DNA of 64,000 nt from Opitutaceae bacterium (GTDB lineage: Bacteria; Verrucomicrobiota; Verrucomicrobiia; Opitutales; Opitutaceae). The translations under genes and the position numbers were made by a program. Location of the stretch: positions 124,001-188,000 of the forward strand of contig JAEUHC010000018.1 of assembly GCA_016794785.1 (NCBI GenBank). Reading direction: 5' to 3'. Of this stretch, positions 51,864 through 60,554 are shown one piece after another (the stretch's first letter is position 1; each line of letters begins with the position of its first letter). The notes under the pieces were generated by a model that saw only the letters and a program-made list of their open reading frames with translations, was not told where the DNA came from and did no database searches.

Positions 51864-53534
51864 TCAGAACAAGCTCCGCCCCTTGGCCTGCGGCGGAGCA
51901 GGCACGCCGAGGATGCGTGCGAGCGTGGGCGCGATGTCATCCACCCCCACGGGCTGCGGGTAGGTGCCGGGCTTCACCCCGTGGCCCAGCCAGAGGAGCG
52001 GCACGTGCGTGTCGTAGGCGTGGGGCGTGCCGTGGTTGGTCCCGGTGCGGCGCTCGACCCAGTGCGGCTTGGAGACATAAAACACATCGCCGCTGCGCTC
52101 GGAATGGAAGCTGCGCAGCATCGCTGACCCATGGGGACCGTCCGCGATGCCGGCCGCGAGTTCGCTGCGTGTATAGGCGGCCTCCACCCACTCGACGGTG
52201 AGGAGCGCGTCGCGCACGACCTTCTCCGCCGCGGCGGGCGCGACGTTTTTTTCGCGAAGCATCGGCTGGAAAAACAGCAGCTGGCTCGCATCGACCGCGA
52301 GCCAGTGCCGCCCCTCGCCCAGCGGACCAAACGCGCGGTCCATCGCGGCTGCGGCGGCCTTGAGCACCCGCGTGTGATCGATGCGGCCGGCGCTCCCCGC
52401 GGCGTTCAGCTCCTTAACGCGCTCCGGCAGCGGCGCGATGCCGTGATCGGCGGTAAGCACGATCGTGCAGTTGGCGAGGCCCAGACGCTGGTCGAGGAAA
52501 GCGAAAAACTCCGCGAGCAGCCGATCCGTCCGCAGCGTGATGTCCATGAGCTCATGGCTGTCGGGTCCGTGGGCGTGGCCCACGAGGTCGTTGGCGGAGA
52601 AGCTGAGCCCGATCACATCCGTCACGCCGCGGCCCCCGAGGTTCTCCTGTTCGATGAGCGCGCGCGTGAAGTCGATCAACACCTCGTTCTCGAACGGCGA
52701 GGCCTCGAAGGCGTCGTAGAACGCGGGCGTGAGCTTCTCCGCCCCGCCATTCACGCGTCTCGGAAAGACGCGCGTGAAGCCGCGCTCCACACTCTCTCCC
52801 GCCGCATCGTCCGCGCCTTGCAGGGCCACGTAGGCGGCGGCCGGCAGCAGCCGGTCCCAGACGCGGCCGAAGAACGCCTCCACCCGGCCCGAGGCGTTGA
52901 ACGCCCGCACCCACGCCGGCACGTCCGCCATGTAGGCCGTGGACGAGACGAAGCGGCCCTTGTCCAGCCAGTAGGCGGCGTCGGCGGATTTTCCCGCGAG
53001 CAGAATGGCCGAGCGATCCTTGCTGGAGACACCGATGACCTTGGGGCCCGATCCGCGGGTGCGCTTGAGCTGATCGCCGACCGTCGGGGCGAGCAGGCGG
53101 CGCGCGGAGGCGCCCAGTTCCGCGTCGCGTTTCGCCTTGCGCCCGTCCGCGCCCGGCGGGGGCAGACCGACGATGCGCACCGAGTCGTCGTCCACACAGT
53201 TCGTCTTCAGCATCGTCCCGCGATCCACCCAGTCGTTGGCGATGATGCCGTGGATGTCCGCATGCACGCCGGTCAGGATCGTCGCGTGGCCGCAGGCGGT
53301 CTTGGTGACTGCATGGCGGTGACGGCAGTCGGTGAAATTTGCGCCGCGCTCCATCAGCAGCCGAAATCCGCCCGGCCCGAAGTGCGGGCCGAAACGCGCG
53401 AGGTAGTCGGCGCGAAACTGATCAATCGTGATGACGACGACGAGGGCCGGCGAAGCGGCCGGCGTGGCGGCGCGCAAGCCGTGCACGGCGGCGAACAGGA
53501 ACGCGGTGAGGACGAGAAGCCGGGGGAAGCGCAT
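51864..53534 (-). CDS. Alkaline-phosphatase-superfamily phosphatase (PafA/NPP-like)
   Basis: A 556-residue exported enzyme (signal peptide residues 1-22). Metal-site Asp is D38 in VVITIDQFRADYL. The nucleophile is probably Thr79 in TKTACGHATILTG, as in PafA-type phosphatases and nucleotide pyrophosphatases that use Thr rather than Ser. Further motifs are SFSANDLVGHAHGPDSHEL and VLTADHGIAPLPERV, with THVPLLWLGHGVKPG near the end. It probably hydrolyses phosphomonoesters or diesters in the periplasm. It is 21 bp downstream of the phytase-like gene, suggesting a phosphate-scavenging pair. Confidence 0.9.
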   Translation of the reverse strand: MRFPRLLVLTAFLFAAVHGLRAATPAASPALVVVITIDQFRADYLARFGPHFGPGGFRLLMERGANFTDCRHRHAVTKTACGHATILTGVHADIHGIIANDWVDRGTMLKTNCVDDDSVRIVGLPPPGADGRKAKRDAELGASARRLLAPTVGDQLKRTRGSGPKVIGVSSKDRSAILLAGKSADAAYWLDKGRFVSSTAYMADVPAWVRAFNASGRVEAFFGRVWDRLLPAAAYVALQGADDAAGESVERGFTRVFPRRVNGGAEKLTPAFYDAFEASPFENEVLIDFTRALIEQENLGGRGVTDVIGLSFSANDLVGHAHGPDSHELMDITLRTDRLLAEFFAFLDQRLGLANCTIVLTADHGIAPLPERVKELNAAGSAGRIDHTRVLKAAAAAMDRAFGPLGEGRHWLAVDASQLLFFQPMLREKNVAPAAAEKVVRDALLTVEWVEAAYTRSELAAGIADGPHGSAMLRSFHSERSGDVFYVSKPHWVERRTGTNHGTPHAYDTHVPLLWLGHGVKPGTYPQPVGVDDIAPTLARILGVPAPPQAKGRSLF

Positions 53535-53555
53535 GACAAAAAAGATTGGGATGCC

Positions 53556-54611
53556 TCACTCTCGGGGCCGCAGCTCGTTCCCTGCAATGTCTTCCCACGC
53601 GTAATAGTGGAAAGTCCGGTCGGTGCTCATCGCGACGAACAGGCCCTGCGGAAACTTGGGGCCGAGCGCCCGGGCCGTCACCTCGCTGCCATCGCTGTCG
53701 ATCGCCGCGACGGGCACGGTCTTGATCAGCATGTGCTCGTGCGGGCGGCCGGGCTCGCCTTCCCGGCGGTAGATGCGGAACCGGTTCGCCTGCTGGTCGG
53801 ACACGAGGAGGTAGCCCGTGCCATCCGGCCGCTTGTAGATTGAGATGCCCTCGTGATCGCTCACGTAACCACTGGTGCCAAACACCGCGAGTTCGCGGCC
53901 CGCGTCAGGGGCGTCGGGATCCGCGGCGTATTTCCGCACGCCGTGCATCTCGTCAGAATAGTAAACATAGCCTAGCTCCGCATCGACCGCGATGGCCTCG
54001 ATCTCCTTTTTTCCGGAGTAGGCGCCGAACTCGCGCACGAGGGACATCGCCACGCGCCCCGCCCCGTCGTCGCGCAGCCGGTATTGCGCGAGATAGCCCT
54101 GCGCGGGGCCGGACTTGCCGCCCACGATCGCAAACACCGCGCCGTCGCGCGGTCGCTGGTAGAGCGCGATGCCCATCGGCGCGCGGGTTTTGTCGCCGCC
54201 GAAGACCACGAGGTCGCCTCGGTCCACGCTCGCCATGCCCGGCATCGAGAAGACCCTCAGACGTTGCATCTCCCGCTCCGTGGTCACCACAATGTCGGTG
54301 GGCTGGCCGCCGAGCCTGAAGCCGTAGGCGAGATCGACGTTGTTCGGCCGCTGGAGGCCGCCGACGCGCTGCACAATCTTGCCGTCGAGATCGAAGACGT
54401 AGAGCGCGCCGTCCGTGTCCTTGTCGGTGCCGATGACAAGGCTCATCGCCGGATCGGCCGCATTGATCCAGATCGCGGGATCATCGGTGTCGTGACGCGT
54501 CGGCTCGGTGACGACGCGGGGCCGGATCGCTTCGGGAGCCGGGCCAGCCGGACCGCTGCAACCAGCGATGAGGACTGCGGCGAACGAAGGGAGCAGGCGA
54601 AGACACTTCAT
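53556..54611 (-). CDS. Phytase-like beta-propeller lipoprotein
   Basis: A 351-residue lipoprotein: the signal SFAAVLIAGCSG has a lipobox ending at Cys. The rest is a six-bladed propeller of the 3-phytase (BPP) family with DDPAIWINAADPAMSLVIGT, GLQRPNNVDLAYGFRLGG, EIEAIAVDAELGYVYYSDE and the Ca-binding-rich DHEGISIYKRPDGTGYLLVS. Such enzymes release phosphate from phytate with calcium. The start ATG at 54611 opens the lipoprotein signal; the open frame upstream is antisense to other genes. It precedes the phosphatase by 21 bp. Confidence 0.9.
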   Translation of the reverse strand: MKCLRLLPSFAAVLIAGCSGPAGPAPEAIRPRVVTEPTRHDTDDPAIWINAADPAMSLVIGTDKDTDGALYVFDLDGKIVQRVGGLQRPNNVDLAYGFRLGGQPTDIVVTTEREMQRLRVFSMPGMASVDRGDLVVFGGDKTRAPMGIALYQRPRDGAVFAIVGGKSGPAQGYLAQYRLRDDGAGRVAMSLVREFGAYSGKKEIEAIAVDAELGYVYYSDEMHGVRKYAADPDAPDAGRELAVFGTSGYVSDHEGISIYKRPDGTGYLLVSDQQANRFRIYRREGEPGRPHEHMLIKTVPVAAIDSDGSEVTARALGPKFPQGLFVAMSTDRTFHYYAWEDIAGNELRPRE

Positions 54612-54694
54612 GGCGTGGGTCGATCCGGAGGCGCCGGGACGATGAGGCAAGCCTTCCGGGTTACGTTCGCGCAACGATCGCCGGCGGTCGCGGC

Positions 54695-55456
54695 TCACAG
54701 GGCCGAGAGCAGACCGCCATCGACCACGAGGATCTGGCCGTTGACGAAATCGGAGGCGCGAGAAGCCAGAAACACGGCCGCCCCGATCAGCTCGTGCGGC
54801 TCGCCCCAGCGCCCGGCGGGCGTGCGCGCGCAGATGGCGCGATCGAACACCGGGTCGATGGTGAGCGTGCCCGTGAGATCGGTGCGCATATAGCCGGGGC
54901 TGATCGCGTTGGCCTGCACGTTGCGGCCGCCCCACTCCACCGCCATCGCGCGCGTGAGCATCTTGAGGCCGCCCTTGGCCGCGGAGTAGTTCGCGATGGT
55001 GGGGCGCGAGATCTCGGCGTTGAGCGAGCAGATGTTGATGATCTTGCCACCGCCGCGCCGCAGCATCCCCGGGACGACAGCCCGCGTGACGAGAAACGCA
55101 CTGGTCAGGTTCGTGTCGATCACGGCGCGCCACGTTTCGAGCGGCATGGATTCAAGCGGCGCGCGCCGGTGGATGCCGGCGTTATTGATCAAAACGTCGA
55201 TCTCCCCCGCGATATCGGCGAGCGCTCCCTCGATCTCGGCGGCCTGGGTCACATCAAAACGCCGCCCCTCCACGGTCGCGCCCTCGCCGCGCAGCTGCGC
55301 CACCGCGCTCTCCAGGCGCGCCGCATCAATATCATTTATCACGAGGTCGGCCCCAGCCCCGGCCAGGCCCCGCGCGAGGGTCAGCCCAATCCCCTGCCCC
55401 GCACCCGTGATCAGGGCGCGTTTCCCGCGCAGGGAAAAAAGTTCGCTCGTCGTCAC
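54695..55456 (-). CDS. Short-chain dehydrogenase (gluconate 5-dehydrogenase-like)
   Basis: A 253-residue SDR. The cofactor motif is TGAGQGIG near residue 18, NNAG follows, and the catalytic residues are Ser (ICSLNAE), Tyr and Lys in NYSAAKGG. The C-terminus VNGQILVVDGG is typical. SELFSLRGKRALITGAGQGI is close to gluconate 5-dehydrogenase/IdnO sequences, so it probably reduces or oxidises a keto-sugar acid. No ATG precedes the domain; the GTG at 55456 is the most likely start. It diverges from iolD with 108 bp between, suggesting a role in the same sugar or inositol pathway. Confidence 0.87.
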   Translation of the reverse strand: MTTSELFSLRGKRALITGAGQGIGLTLARGLAGAGADLVINDIDAARLESAVAQLRGEGATVEGRRFDVTQAAEIEGALADIAGEIDVLINNAGIHRRAPLESMPLETWRAVIDTNLTSAFLVTRAVVPGMLRRGGGKIINICSLNAEISRPTIANYSAAKGGLKMLTRAMAVEWGGRNVQANAISPGYMRTDLTGTLTIDPVFDRAICARTPAGRWGEPHELIGAAVFLASRASDFVNGQILVVDGGLLSAL

Positions 55457-55564
55457 CGCGCCATCCCGAACCGAACGGCTGGACGGGCGCAAGCCCGGGC
55501 CGCAGAATTCATCTTTGCACTCGCGCCGGTTCGCGCCCCGAATTGCACCACCCCTCGCCCCCGC

Positions 55565-57448
55565 ATGAAAACGACCGTCCGACTCAGCATGGCCGCCGCA
55601 CTCGTGCGCTTTCTCCAGCGCCAATACATCCGCCGCGATGGCGTCGAACACCGCCTGATTAACGGCGTGTGGGGCATCTTCGGCCACGGCAACGTCACCG
55701 GCTTCGGCCAGGCCCTGGAGGAAGAGGGCTCGTTTGCCGGGAAAAACGCCCTCCCCTACCTCCAGGCCAAAAACGAGCAGGCGATGGTGCACGCGGCGGT
55801 CGCGTTCGCGAAGGCCCGCCAGCGGCTCGGCACCTACGCCTGCACGAGTTCCATCGGCCCCGGCGCGACCAACATGATCACGGGCGCGGGCGTCGCGACC
55901 GTCAATCGTCTCCCGGTGCTGCTGCTGCCGGGCGATATTTTCTCCAACCGCATCCCCGGTCCCGTGCTGCAGCAACTCGAGTTTCCCGGGAGCCAGGACG
56001 TGAGCGTCAACGACTGCTTCCGGCCCGTCTCGAAATACTGGGACCGCCTCAACCGCCCGGAGCAACTGCTCTCCGCCCTGCCCGAGGCGATGCGCGTGCT
56101 CGCCGATCCGGTGGAGACCGGCGCCGTCACGATCGCGATGCCGGAAGATGTGCAGGCGGAGAGCTACGCCTACCCGCTGAATTTTTTCGAGAAGCGCGTC
56201 TACACCGTCGAGCGTCCCGGCTGCTCCGCGGAGAACCTCCGCGCCGCCGTCGCCGCCATTCGCGCCGCCAAGCGCCCGCTCATCGTCGCCGGCGGCGGTG
56301 TGCACTATTCGGATGCGACTGATGCCCTCGCAAAATTTTGCGATGCCACCGGCATCCCCGTCGGCGTCACGCAAGCCGGCAAGGGTGCGCTGCTCGACTC
56401 GCATCGCTCGTGCCTCGGCGCCCTCGGCGTCACCGGCACCGCCGCCGCCAATGCCATCGCGGTCGAGGCCGATCTCGTGATCAACATCGGGACGCGGCTG
56501 AGCGATTTCACGACGGCCTCGAAGACGCAGTTCCAGCACCCACGCGTGCGCTTCATCGGCGTGAATATCCACTCCGCCGACGCCCGCAAACACGGCGCGC
56601 TCCCCCTCATCGGCGACGCCCGCGCAATCCTTGCTCAGCTCACGCGCGCCCTCGCCGGCTGGCGCGCGCCCGCCGCACACCGCGCGAAGATCGCGCGCGA
56701 AATTGAAAAATGGTCCGCCACCCGCGCCACGCTCGTCGCACCCAAGCGCGGCGTGCCGCTCACCCAGGCGCAGGTCATCGACGAGCTCAACCGCGCCTGC
56801 GGCGCCGACGGCACTGTGATCCATGCCTCCGGCGGAATACCCGGCGACATCCACAAGCTCTGGCGTTCGCACGCCCGCGACGACTATCACAGCGAATACG
56901 GATACTCCTGCATGGGCTACGAGATCGCCGGCGCGCTCGGCCTCAAGCTCGCCGCGCCCCGGCGCGAGGTTTACGCCTTCCTCGGCGACGGCAGCTACCT
57001 GATGCTCCACACCGAAATCGTCACCGCCGTGCAGGAGGGGCTGAAGCTCACCATCGTGCTCGTGGACAACCACGGCTTCGGCTGCATCCACGGTCTCCAG
57101 CGCGGCAGCGGCGGCAGGAGCTTCGGCAACGAATTCCGCCATCGCACCCGCGCCAACGGTCGCCTCGAAGGCCAGCCCGTCGCCGTCGATTTCGCGAAAA
57201 ACGCCGAAAGCCTCGGCGCCACCGCTCTCCGCGCCGTCACTCCCGCGGAACTGCGCGCGGCGCTCGCGACGGCGAGGAGCACCCGCGGCGTCACCCTAAT
57301 TTTTGTCACCACGCCTGCCGAGGTTCGCCTGCCCGGCTATTCGTGGTGGGATGTGCCGGTGTCGGCCACATCGAAGCTCCCCGGTGTCCGCGCCGCCCGC
57401 GCCCGCTACGACCGCACGGTGAAAACCAAACAGCGATTCTACTACTAA
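55565..57448 (+). CDS. iolD: 3D-(3,5/4)-trihydroxycyclohexane-1,2-dione hydrolase
   Basis: A 627-residue ThDP enzyme that opens the ring of the inositol intermediate THcHDO. RFLQRQYIRRDGVEHRLING and WGIFGHGNVTGFGQALEE are IolD signatures. The central domain has VAGGGVHYSDA and VTQAGKGALL. The ThDP/metal motif is GDGSYLMLHTEIVTAVQEGL, then LVDNHGFGCIHGLQ. Length fits the family (about 620-640). It starts the plus-strand cluster and is 47 bp upstream of iolE. The ATG at 55565 is chosen from the family start. Confidence 0.95.
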   Translation: MKTTVRLSMAAALVRFLQRQYIRRDGVEHRLINGVWGIFGHGNVTGFGQALEEEGSFAGKNALPYLQAKNEQAMVHAAVAFAKARQRLGTYACTSSIGPGATNMITGAGVATVNRLPVLLLPGDIFSNRIPGPVLQQLEFPGSQDVSVNDCFRPVSKYWDRLNRPEQLLSALPEAMRVLADPVETGAVTIAMPEDVQAESYAYPLNFFEKRVYTVERPGCSAENLRAAVAAIRAAKRPLIVAGGGVHYSDATDALAKFCDATGIPVGVTQAGKGALLDSHRSCLGALGVTGTAAANAIAVEADLVINIGTRLSDFTTASKTQFQHPRVRFIGVNIHSADARKHGALPLIGDARAILAQLTRALAGWRAPAAHRAKIAREIEKWSATRATLVAPKRGVPLTQAQVIDELNRACGADGTVIHASGGIPGDIHKLWRSHARDDYHSEYGYSCMGYEIAGALGLKLAAPRREVYAFLGDGSYLMLHTEIVTAVQEGLKLTIVLVDNHGFGCIHGLQRGSGGRSFGNEFRHRTRANGRLEGQPVAVDFAKNAESLGATALRAVTPAELRAALATARSTRGVTLIFVTTPAEVRLPGYSWWDVPVSATSKLPGVRAARARYDRTVKTKQRFYY

Positions 57449-57495
57449 ACGCTCATCGATCGGCGGCTGACGCTTTTTCATCTTTCTTCTTTTCC

Positions 57496-58404
57496 GTGCC
57501 CTCTCTCCACCCCTCCTGTCTTGTCGGCGCCAACCCCATCGTCTGGTCCAACGACGACTTCATGGACCTCGCCGGCGATGTGCCGCTCGACACCATCCTG
57601 CGCGAGATGCGCGCCGCCGGTTTCGCCGGCAGCGAACTCGGCCACGCCTACCCGCGCTCGCCCGCCGCGCTCGCCGGGGCGCTCGGCCGCCACGATCTCC
57701 GGCTCGTCAGCGGCTGGCACTCTACCTACCTCGCGTCGAAACCCTACGTCACCGAGGAAAAAACGTTTCGCACCCATCTCAATCTCCTGAAAACCCTCGG
57801 TGCCCGCGTCGCCATCGTCGCCGAATGCACGCGCTGCATCCACGGCGACAAGCACGCGGCGCTCGGCTTCGGCCCCGATGGAAAACTCACCCCGCGACTC
57901 ACTGAGTCCGAGTGGCGAAAGTTCATCACCGGCTTGAAACGCCTCGCCGCCGTCGCCTTGGGCGAGGAGATGCGCATCGTCTATCACCACCACATGGGCA
58001 CGGTGATCCAATGCGAGGCCGACCTCCACCGTCTGCTCGCCGCGGTCCCGGAAATCTCGCTCCTCCTCGACGCCGGCCACCTCGCCTTCGCCGGCATCGA
58101 TCCCGTCGCGATTGCCAGGCGCTACGCCGCGCGCATCGGCCATGTTCATCTCAAGAGCGTGCGCCCCGAAATCGCCGAGCGCGTGCGCCGCGAAGGCTGG
58201 TCGTTCTACCGCGCCGTCGCCCACGGTGTCTTCACCATCGCCGGCGACGGCTGCGTGGATTACCCGGCCATCTTCAAAATCCTTGAGCGGGCCGACTACC
58301 GCGGCTGGCTCGTCGTCGAAGCCGAGGAAGACCCCGGGAAAGTCCCCGCCCTCCCCAAAGCCAAAAAAGCCCGCGCCTACGTGCGTGCGCAGACCGGCGT
58401 CTGA
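57496..58404 (+). CDS. iolE: myo-inosose-2 dehydratase
   Basis: A 302-residue TIM-barrel protein of the IolE type, which dehydrates 2-keto-myo-inositol. LVGANPIVWSNDDFMDLAGD is a near-diagnostic N-terminus. Metal and active-site segments include VYHHHMGTVIQCEADL, LLLDAGHLAFAG and GHVHLKSVRPEIAE, with the C-terminal YRGWLVVEAEEDP. No ATG lies in the right place; the GTG at 57496 gives a normal-length start. It is followed by a tandem repeat and the transaldolase-family gene. Confidence 0.93.
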   Translation: MPSLHPSCLVGANPIVWSNDDFMDLAGDVPLDTILREMRAAGFAGSELGHAYPRSPAALAGALGRHDLRLVSGWHSTYLASKPYVTEEKTFRTHLNLLKTLGARVAIVAECTRCIHGDKHAALGFGPDGKLTPRLTESEWRKFITGLKRLAAVALGEEMRIVYHHHMGTVIQCEADLHRLLAAVPEISLLLDAGHLAFAGIDPVAIARRYAARIGHVHLKSVRPEIAERVRREGWSFYRAVAHGVFTIAGDGCVDYPAIFKILERADYRGWLVVEAEEDPGKVPALPKAKKARAYVRAQTGV

Positions 58405-58408
58405 CCCC

Positions 58409-58470
58409 GTTTCTTCTTTCGCATGTTTCCCAAGTTTCTTCTTTCGCATGTTTCCCAAGTTTCTTCTTTT
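58409..58470 (+). repeat. 25-bp tandem repeat, 2.5 copies, before the transaldolase gene
   Basis: Two exact copies of a 25-bp unit (58409-58433 and 58434-58458; unit begins GTTTCTTCTTTCGCATG) are followed by a 12-base partial copy whose last base differs. The repeat is pyrimidine-rich and lies in the gap between iolE and the transaldolase ATG. Each full copy contains an ATG. Confidence 0.9.
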
Positions 58471-58473
58471 CCG

Positions 58474-59529
58474 ATGATCTCCCGCATGTCCCAGATGACG
58501 GCGCTCGGCGCCGATTGGTGGAACGACTCCGGCGTCCCCGCCGAGCTTGGCGAAGCCGTCGCGCTCGGCGCCGTCGGCGGCACGTCGAACCCCGTCATCG
58601 TCTCCCAAGCCGTCAAAGCCCAGCCCGCGCTGTGCAACCCGATTATCGATCGGTTGCTCGCGGAGTTTCCCTCCGACACCGAGGACGACATCGCGTGGCG
58701 ACTCATCCATACGCTCGCGCTCGACGCCGCGGCGCGCCTCAAACCTGTCTTCGACGCCACGCGCGGTGCGAAAGGTTTCCTCTCCGTGCAGGTCAACGCG
58801 AAGTATTACCCGAGCCAGGAGCTGATGGTCGCGCAGGCCACCCAGCTCGCGTCGCTCGCGCCCAACATCGCGATCAAGGCCCCCGCCACCGAGGTCGGCA
58901 TCGCCGCCATCGAGGAGATGACCGCCCGCGGCATCCGCGTGAACGCCACGGTCAGCTTTACCGTGCCGCAGGCCCTCGCCGTTTCCGCCGCGTTGGAGCG
59001 CGGCCTCAAACGCGCCCGCGCCGCCGGCCGCGACGCCGATGCCATCCGCCCCTACATCACACTCATGATTGGCCGCGTGGACGATCATCTGAAGCGCATC
59101 GTCGAAGCGGGAATAATCTCAACCACTCCCGGCGTGCTCGACTGGGCCGGCATCGCGGTGTTCAAGCACGCCCACCAGATCTTCAAACGCAGCGGCCGCC
59201 CCGGCACCCTGCTCGCCGCCGCCTACCGCCACGAAGGCCATTGGTCGCAGATCATCGGCCGCGAGGTGCTTCAGACCGTCCCCTACTCGTGGTGGACGAA
59301 ATTCAACGTCTCGGCCTCCGAGCCCACGCTCACGCTCCACCAGCCCGTCGATCCCGCCATCGTCGCTGAGCTGCGGGCCAAGTTCCCCGACTTCATCCGC
59401 GCACACGACGAGCGCGGCATGGCCCCGGCGGATTTCCTCGGCTACGGCGCCACGCAGCACACGCTGAAACAATTCCTCGGCGGCTATGACGACCTCATCG
59501 CTTCGGTTCGCGCGCGCGCGCTGGCGTAG
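58474..59529 (+). CDS. Transaldolase-family protein in the inositol cluster
   Basis: A 351-residue TIM-barrel protein. LGADWWNDSGVPAELGEAVA and GGTSNPVIVSQAV match the N-terminal half of transaldolases. The Schiff-base lysine is K135 in NIAIKAPATE, and VNATVSFTVPQALAVSAALE follows. It is probably a class I aldolase or transaldolase; in this context it might cleave a keto-sugar phosphate of inositol breakdown, as no IolJ aldolase is in view. I use the ATG at 58474; ATGs at 58423 (in the repeat) and 58486 are in frame and possible. Confidence 0.87.
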   Translation: MISRMSQMTALGADWWNDSGVPAELGEAVALGAVGGTSNPVIVSQAVKAQPALCNPIIDRLLAEFPSDTEDDIAWRLIHTLALDAAARLKPVFDATRGAKGFLSVQVNAKYYPSQELMVAQATQLASLAPNIAIKAPATEVGIAAIEEMTARGIRVNATVSFTVPQALAVSAALERGLKRARAAGRDADAIRPYITLMIGRVDDHLKRIVEAGIISTTPGVLDWAGIAVFKHAHQIFKRSGRPGTLLAAAYRHEGHWSQIIGREVLQTVPYSWWTKFNVSASEPTLTLHQPVDPAIVAELRAKFPDFIRAHDERGMAPADFLGYGATQHTLKQFLGGYDDLIASVRARALA

Positions 59530-59552
59530 CCCGATACCCTTTGCCGCTCAAG

Positions 59553-60554
59553 ATGCTGCCCCTGCTTTCCACCGCTTCGCGCCATCCGCTCCCGGATTGG
59601 AACGCCTGCGCGGCCGAAGCGGAGGCGGCCTCCTTGGATGCAGCCGGTCTAGGCAGATTCTACACCGAGCGTGGACGCGAATGGGTTCATCTCCTGCGCG
59701 ACTCGTTTGGCAAAGGTTATCGCGGCTATGAATCGCCGAATTTCTGGCTGGTCTCGAGCGAGCCCGACGCCACCTGCCAACGCCTAATCGAATGGGCCGA
59801 GTCGATTCGGGCGAAGGTCATCAAGGCGCTCGCGCTCGATCACAGCGGGCAGCTCTACGGCAAGTGCCCCATGATTGTCGCCCATGACCTCGATGCCTAT
59901 TACGACTACATCGCCCAATACCTGAGCGACGGCGAACACGCGCTCACCGGTGGCATCTATCTCAACGTCGGCTACGGCCATTTCGTTTTCACCTTTCACG
60001 ACATGAACAATGCCGAGCTCGTGCTCGCCCACGAGCTGGCCCACGCGCTGGTCAGTCATCTGCCGCTTCCGCTCTGGCTCAATGAAGGCATCGCCCAGCT
60101 TTGCGAAGTAGCCGTGACGGGCCGCGACACCACGCCTTACGAAGAAGTCCATGAGAAATTTGATTCCTATTGGACCGGCGAGACCATCCAACAACTCTGG
60201 AACGGCGAAGGTTTCAATCGTCAGGACGAAGGGCAGCAGCAGAGCTATTATCTCGCGAGGCTGCTGACTCGAAATCTTACGGGAGACATCCAGCGATTTC
60301 GTTCCTTTGTGCACGAAGCGGACGCCTCAGATGCCGGGACCGCGGCCTTGCTGAAACCCTACGGGATTCGCCTCTCCGACATGGTCGCCCAGCATTTGGG
60401 CGACGGAGATTGGGCTCCGCGCCTGCCCCTCTGGACACCACCTGAGTCCGTGCCCGATCACCCGGCGGCTTTGCCATCACGACGATCTCATTCGCCTTCG
60501 TCGCATGATGCGCGCTGGCGGCCTAACCCTGTTTCGGTTTTACTCTCCTCATGA
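59553..60554 (+). CDS. Putative zinc metallopeptidase (gluzincin-like)
   Basis: A 333-residue protein without signal peptide. The zinc motif is H160-E-L-A-H164 in VLAHELAHALVSHLPLPLW, and the third ligand is probably E178 in LNEGIAQLCE, the MA-clan (peptidase_MA) arrangement. The first 120 residues are helical with Tyr/Trp-rich segments. The last 30 residues are Ser/Arg/Pro-rich and not family-like. Its stop overlaps the mmsA start (ATGA), so it is translationally coupled to inositol catabolism, an odd partner for a peptidase. The ATG at 59553 is used; a TTG lies 12 bases upstream. Confidence 0.75.
   Translation: MLPLLSTASRHPLPDWNACAAEAEAASLDAAGLGRFYTERGREWVHLLRDSFGKGYRGYESPNFWLVSSEPDATCQRLIEWAESIRAKVIKALALDHSGQLYGKCPMIVAHDLDAYYDYIAQYLSDGEHALTGGIYLNVGYGHFVFTFHDMNNAELVLAHELAHALVSHLPLPLWLNEGIAQLCEVAVTGRDTTPYEEVHEKFDSYWTGETIQQLWNGEGFNRQDEGQQQSYYLARLLTRNLTGDIQRFRSFVHEADASDAGTAALLKPYGIRLSDMVAQHLGDGDWAPRLPLWTPPESVPDHPAALPSRRSHSPSSHDARWRPNPVSVLLSS

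Noticed and set aside
58409..58470. Possible CRISPR array
   Set aside because: The copies are directly adjacent with no spacers and only 2.5 units; no cas genes are present.
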